Assembly (NCBI GenBank): GCA_963663845.2
Contig: OY760650.2
Span: 2,914,001 to 2,978,000, forward strand
Length of the DNA stretch: 64,000 bases
DNA from: Versatilivorator sp963663845
Lineage (GTDB): Bacteria > Acidobacteriota > Terriglobia > Versatilivoradales > Versatilivoraceae
Reading direction: 5' to 3'
Part shown: piece after piece, positions 59,189 through 64,000 of the stretch
Numbering within the stretch: position 1 is the stretch's first letter
How the letters are laid out: each line of letters begins with the position of its first letter
Made by a program: the position numbers and the translations under genes
The notes under the pieces: model-generated
What the model saw: the letters and a program-made list of their open reading frames with translations, nothing else
The model's database searches: none
What the model was told of the DNA's origin: nothing

Positions 59189-60511
59189 ATGGCCATGCCG
59201 CGGGTCGTACTCCCACGCACGGTGATCGTCCTGCTCTGCACGCTGCTGCAGATCTGTTTCGGGACGGTGTATGCCTGGAGCTTCTTCCAGACGCTTCTGG
59301 TGCAGGACTACGGCTGGACCTTCACCCAAACCGCCATCGCCTTCAGCGTCGTCATTTTCTCTCTGGGGCTTTCGGCCGCCTGGGCAGGCATGGTTCTGCC
59401 CAAGACCGGACCCCGACTATTGGCGACCGCCGGCAGCCTGATGTTTTCTGCGGGCTATTTGATTGGCGCGCTGGCCCTGCATCTGGACAACCTGATTCTG
59501 TTCTACCTCGGTTATGGCGTGATCGGGGGGGCGGGGATCGGGCTTGGCTACGTCACTCCGGTCGCGACCACGGCCAAGTGGTTTCCGGACCGCAAGGGGC
59601 TGGCCACCGGAATCGTGGTCATGGGCTTCGGCATCGGAGCCTTTCTGCTCAGCAAGCTGCTGGCGCCCGTTCTCATGCTTTATTTCGCCGGAGGAGATCT
59701 GGCGCTTCTCTTCGCCTCGCTCGGCGTCATTTTCGCCTGCATCCTGATTCCGTCCAGTCTGCTACTCTCCGATCCACCCGCCCCTGCGGCCCCCGGCCCG
59801 GAGAGCGCCGCGGGAAGCGGCGCTGTTCCGGAATCGGAATCCATCGGGCAATGCCTGCTCTCCTCCAGGTTCATTGTCATGTGGCTGGTCTTCTTCTTCA
59901 ACATCTCCGCCGGGATCTCCGTCATCAGCTTCCAGTCTCCGCTGCTGCAAGACGTGTGGGGATTGTCGGATCCGACCATCGAGCCTGCCACGCTGGTTGC
60001 CTACGGCGCCACCCTGATCGCCGTCAGCTCGTTGTGCAACGGGGCGGGACGATTGTTCTGGGGGCTGCTGTCGGATCGCATCGGCCGGATCCGGGTGTTC
60101 CGCATCATTCTCGCCAGCCAGATGGTCGTCTTCGGCATACTCATGACCGAGCGCAACCCCTGGGTCTTCTCGGTGCTCGTCTGCTACATCCTGCTTTGCT
60201 TCGGGGGAGGCTTCGCCACCATGCCGTCCTTCATCCTGGACGTTTTCGGGGCCAAGCGAATGTCAGCCATCTACGGGACCATGCTGACAGCCTGGGCGGC
60301 GGCGGGGATCTTCGGGCCGCTCTACGTCGGGAACCTCAAGGACAGGTATCCCGATCGCGCCGTCATCTATTGCTTTCTGATCGGAGTGGTGATTCTCTGC
60401 TTCGGATACATATTCTCCTACCTGTTGAACGATGAGCGCATCCGTCTCCGCCGGCCTACGGTGAAGGACACCTTGCAGCAGCTCGGCATCCCCGTGCCCC
60501 AGAGGAATTGA
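59189..60511 (+). CDS. OFA-family MFS antiporter (OxlT-like)
   Basis: A 440-residue major facilitator protein with 12 predicted helices. The oxalate/formate antiporter family signature is clear: 'FGTVYAWSFFQTLLVQDYGWTFTQTAIAFSVVIFSLGLSAAWAG' and 'GYGVIGGAGIGLGYVTPVATTAKWFPDRKGLATGIVVMGFGIGAFLLSKL'; the second half has 'GAGRLFWGLLSDRIGR' and 'FGGGFATMPSFILDVFGAKRMSAIYGTMLTAWAAAGIFGP'. The family exchanges oxalate/formate or transports other monocarboxylates. ATG 59189 has GGAGG eight bases upstream. The binding-protein/sensor pair just upstream suggests a carboxylate-responsive locus. Confidence 0.9.
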   Translation: MAMPRVVLPRTVIVLLCTLLQICFGTVYAWSFFQTLLVQDYGWTFTQTAIAFSVVIFSLGLSAAWAGMVLPKTGPRLLATAGSLMFSAGYLIGALALHLDNLILFYLGYGVIGGAGIGLGYVTPVATTAKWFPDRKGLATGIVVMGFGIGAFLLSKLLAPVLMLYFAGGDLALLFASLGVIFACILIPSSLLLSDPPAPAAPGPESAAGSGAVPESESIGQCLLSSRFIVMWLVFFFNISAGISVISFQSPLLQDVWGLSDPTIEPATLVAYGATLIAVSSLCNGAGRLFWGLLSDRIGRIRVFRIILASQMVVFGILMTERNPWVFSVLVCYILLCFGGGFATMPSFILDVFGAKRMSAIYGTMLTAWAAAGIFGPLYVGNLKDRYPDRAVIYCFLIGVVILCFGYIFSYLLNDERIRLRRPTVKDTLQQLGIPVPQRN

Positions 60512-60521
60512 CGGAAAGAAG

Positions 60522-62153
<1,632 letters not shown>

Positions 62154-62628
62154 GGGTCCTTTTGACTCGCTTGCTCGAGAATCGAAGACGACCCTGAATG
62201 GCCGCCGCCCGGATTTGGAGTCCGGAGCACGATTTGAGAAGCCGCCGATGAGTCGGCCCGCAGAAGGGAGAGCGGCGTCAACGCAGGACAGGCTGCGCTC
62301 CTGGGACTCCATGTGATGTGGCTGGCAAACTGCCTGGAAGGGCTTCTGAAAACGAGGGAACGCTCGCAGGACCACCAGGGCCGTGGGCGTCGCCTGGTCG
62401 ATTCACCCTGAAAGGCCCATGTCGGGTGACGCTCTACAGGAGTTCTTACCGGCCTTCGAACCTTAAAGTGTATCCCAGTACGGCTTGCAGGGCAACAGAC
62501 AATCGATTGACTTTCGTCCTGCCTCCAGCGGCCTGGTGAGACACGCGGTTTAACCCTTCATGACGGCCAGAGGCACCGACTTCGCCAGTTTGGCGGCGAT
62601 GCCCGCCCCTTCAACCACTTCCATTGGC
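62154..62628. other. Gap upstream of rpoD, with 29-base repeat and tRNA-like arm
   Basis: No gene seen. On the minus strand, around 62209-62225, CCGGA-CTCCAAA-TCCGG forms a perfect anticodon-arm-like hairpin with a CCA anticodon position. Acceptor and T arms cannot be completed, so no tRNA is called. The second copy of the 29-base repeat is at 62520-62548. This stretch should contain the rpoD promoter on the minus strand. Confidence 0.5.
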
Positions 62629-64000
62629 TCAGATCAGGCGGTCGCCGTCCGCCAGCACCGAGTCCTGGCGGTAGTGGCAGCCGCGGCTCTGCCGGTTGTG
62701 GTAGGCGGCCCTGGCCACGATCAGGGCGGCCTCCACCGCGTTGCGCAGGCCGATCAACCCGTCGCTCAGCTTGGTGGTTCGGTAGAAGGTCTCGATTTCG
62801 TTCCAGAGATGACGCAACTCCCGGATGGCGCGGGAGAGGCGGTCGCCGCTGCGAACCAGACCCACGTAATGCCACATGATGTTTTGAATGGTCTGCATGT
62901 CTCCCTGGATGAGCGCCGGGTCGGGATCGGAAACCAGGCCGCTGTCATCCCAGGGGGGCAGGGTCTCCAGGAGAGGAGGCGGGGGCAGGGAGCCGGAGTC
63001 CATGCAGGCTTCCATCTTGTCGGCGGCTCGGCTGCCCCAGACCAGACCCTCCAGGAGGGAAGTGGAAGCCAGGCGGTTGGCCCCGTGGACGCCGGTGCAG
63101 CCGGCTTCGCCTACCACGTGAAGATTGCGGATGTTGGAGCGCCCCCAGGAGTCCACCAATACCCCGCCGCAGAAGTAGTGGGCCGCGGGGACTACCGGAA
63201 TGGGCTCCCGGGTGATGTCGATGCCGGCCTCGAGACAGGTGGACCGGATGTTGGGGAATCGCTCCTCGATGGCCGCGGCCGGCATCCGGGAGGCGATGTC
63301 CAGCAGCACGTGCGGATATCCGTGGGTTTCCATCTGGTGGTGGATGGCGCGAGCCACCACGTCGCGCGGGGCCAGGTCTTTCCACTCGGGGGAATAATCG
63401 GCCATGAAGGCCCGTCCCTCCGGGGAGAGCAGGACTCCGCCTTCACCGCGCACGGCCTCGCTGATGAGAAAGCTGTCCCCGCCCGGAGCGGCCAGCGCGG
63501 TGGGATGGAACTGGACGTACTCGGCGTTGACGATTCGGGCGCCCGCCCGGTGGGCCATGGCAAGGCCGTCGCCGCGGGCTCCCGCGGGGTTGGTGGTGTT
63601 GCGGAAGATCCTGCCCAGGCCGCCGGTAGCCAGGACCGTGAATCGGGAAAGGCGCCGGTGGACCCGGCGCGCCGCCCGATCGAACAGGTAGGCGCCGTGG
63701 CAGGTGATGGGCTGGTAGGTGGCCAGCGGGTCCCTGGAGTGGTGGGGAAAGGTGATGAGGTCCACGGCCGTGAAGCCGGTGAGAAGGCTCACGTTGGGAC
63801 GGCGTCGCAGCGCCGCCATCAACCCTTCGATGATGCTCAGGCCGGTGGCGTCTCCCACGTGGACCACCCGCCGGCGCGAGTGGGCGGCCTCCCGTCCAAA
63901 GGCCAATTGGCCGGAATCCCCCCGATCGAAGGGGATCCCCGCTTCCTCCACCAGGATTTCCTGCAGCAGCCGCGGACCCTCTTCGGACAGCAGCCTGGCG
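62629..64000 (-). CDS. nadB: L-aspartate oxidase, 5' end outside window
   Basis: The frame stays open through base 64000, reading ARLLSEEGPRLLQEILVEEAGIPFDRG, so the N-terminal FAD loop lies outside. The 456 or so visible residues have the succinate-dehydrogenase-flavoprotein core: 'AAHSRRRVVHVGDATGLSIIEGL', 'TVLATGGLGRIFRNTTNPAGARGDGLAMAHRAGARIVNAEYVQFHPTAL', 'EAVRGEGGVLLSPEGRAFM', 'HYFCGGVLVDSWGRSNIRNLHVVGEAGCTGVHGANRLASTSLLEGLVWG'. It oxidises aspartate to iminoaspartate, the first step of quinolinate/NAD synthesis. nadA and nadC are not in the window. Confidence 0.93.
   Translation of the reverse strand, partial: ARLLSEEGPRLLQEILVEEAGIPFDRGDSGQLAFGREAAHSRRRVVHVGDATGLSIIEGLMAALRRRPNVSLLTGFTAVDLITFPHHSRDPLATYQPITCHGAYLFDRAARRVHRRLSRFTVLATGGLGRIFRNTTNPAGARGDGLAMAHRAGARIVNAEYVQFHPTALAAPGGDSFLISEAVRGEGGVLLSPEGRAFMADYSPEWKDLAPRDVVARAIHHQMETHGYPHVLLDIASRMPAAAIEERFPNIRSTCLEAGIDITREPIPVVPAAHYFCGGVLVDSWGRSNIRNLHVVGEAGCTGVHGANRLASTSLLEGLVWGSRAADKMEACMDSGSLPPPPLLETLPPWDDSGLVSDPDPALIQGDMQTIQNIMWHYVGLVRSGDRLSRAIRELRHLWNEIETFYRTTKLSDGLIGLRNAVEAALIVARAAYHNRQSRGCHYRQDSVLADGDRLI

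Noticed and set aside
62180..62262. tRNA-like sequence on the minus strand, with a perfect anticodon arm CCGGA-CTCCAAA-TCCGG (anticodon position CCA, Trp)
   Set aside because: I could not pair a 7-bp acceptor stem or a 5-bp T stem around TTCGATT, and no D arm fits. It may be a tRNA relic or coincidence, so no tRNA is called.

Overview
The window reads as a chromosomal segment of an uncultured, GC-rich Acidobacteriota-like bacterium (order not resolvable from sequence alone). The evidence is a giant Oar-like TonB-dependent receptor with an N-terminal carboxypeptidase-regulatory domain, a DUF1501 plus cytochrome-type DUF1549/DUF1553 pair, a CRTAC1/ASPIC-UnbV FG-GAP protein, hydantoinase A/B subunits, LolA-FtsX-FtsX-LolD export genes and many dispersed REP-like repeats. 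Both ends cut genes: an SDR dehydrogenase on the left and L-aspartate oxidase (nadB) on the right.

Layout. 0-12.9 kb: SDR; a small membrane protein plus sodium:solute symporter; the DUF1501/DUF1553 pair; an EamA permease; an amidase; an AT-rich NYN nuclease gene with a hairpin leader; a Gfo/Idh/MocA oxidoreductase; a cytochrome-c-like/terpene-cyclase-like toroid protein. 12.9-15.0 kb: an accessory island with a decayed Phd/PIN toxin-antitoxin pair, then an overlapping three-gene cassette (TIGR04255-like plus two uncharacterised proteins). 15.2-24.6 kb: hyuA-hyuB, acyl-CoA synthetase, an orphan MalK-type ATPase, an NHL-repeat remnant and an MDR dehydrogenase. 24.7-30.1 kb: a five-gene envelope operon (LolA-like, two FtsX permeases, LolD-like ATPase, beta-barrel) ending in a branched terminator-like structure. 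30.7-37.2 kb: CopA-type ATPase, K+ channel with RCK domain, TDH-like epimerase and CRTAC1 protein.

37.4-42.6 kb is the second accessory island: a same-strand run of RmuC, an unknown protein, a NYN nuclease and a zinc-ribbon protein, then a graveyard holding a partial copy of the neighbouring TPR gene, an intact hicA-hicB module and a gamma-glutamylcyclotransferase remnant. 42.6-54.4 kb carries three large envelope or secreted proteins: a 918-residue TPR protein, the TonB-dependent receptor, and a secreted LRR-metzincin protease with a propeptide-like domain at its C-terminus. 54.5-64 kb is mostly housekeeping: slipin, glutamate dehydrogenase, a LivK-like binding protein coupled to a truncated HAMP sensor, an OFA-family antiporter, a primary sigma factor and nadB.

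The long intergenic gaps at 19.1-19.9, 30.3-30.6, 45.5-46.2 and 49.8-50.6 kb share the same repeat modules in largely the same order, so they look like copies of one composite non-coding element. The best candidates for undescribed biology are the 13.4-15.0 kb cassette, the RmuC/NYN/zinc-ribbon run, the composite intergenic element, and the LRR-metzincin protease. All are inferences from reading the sequence; no database search was possible.
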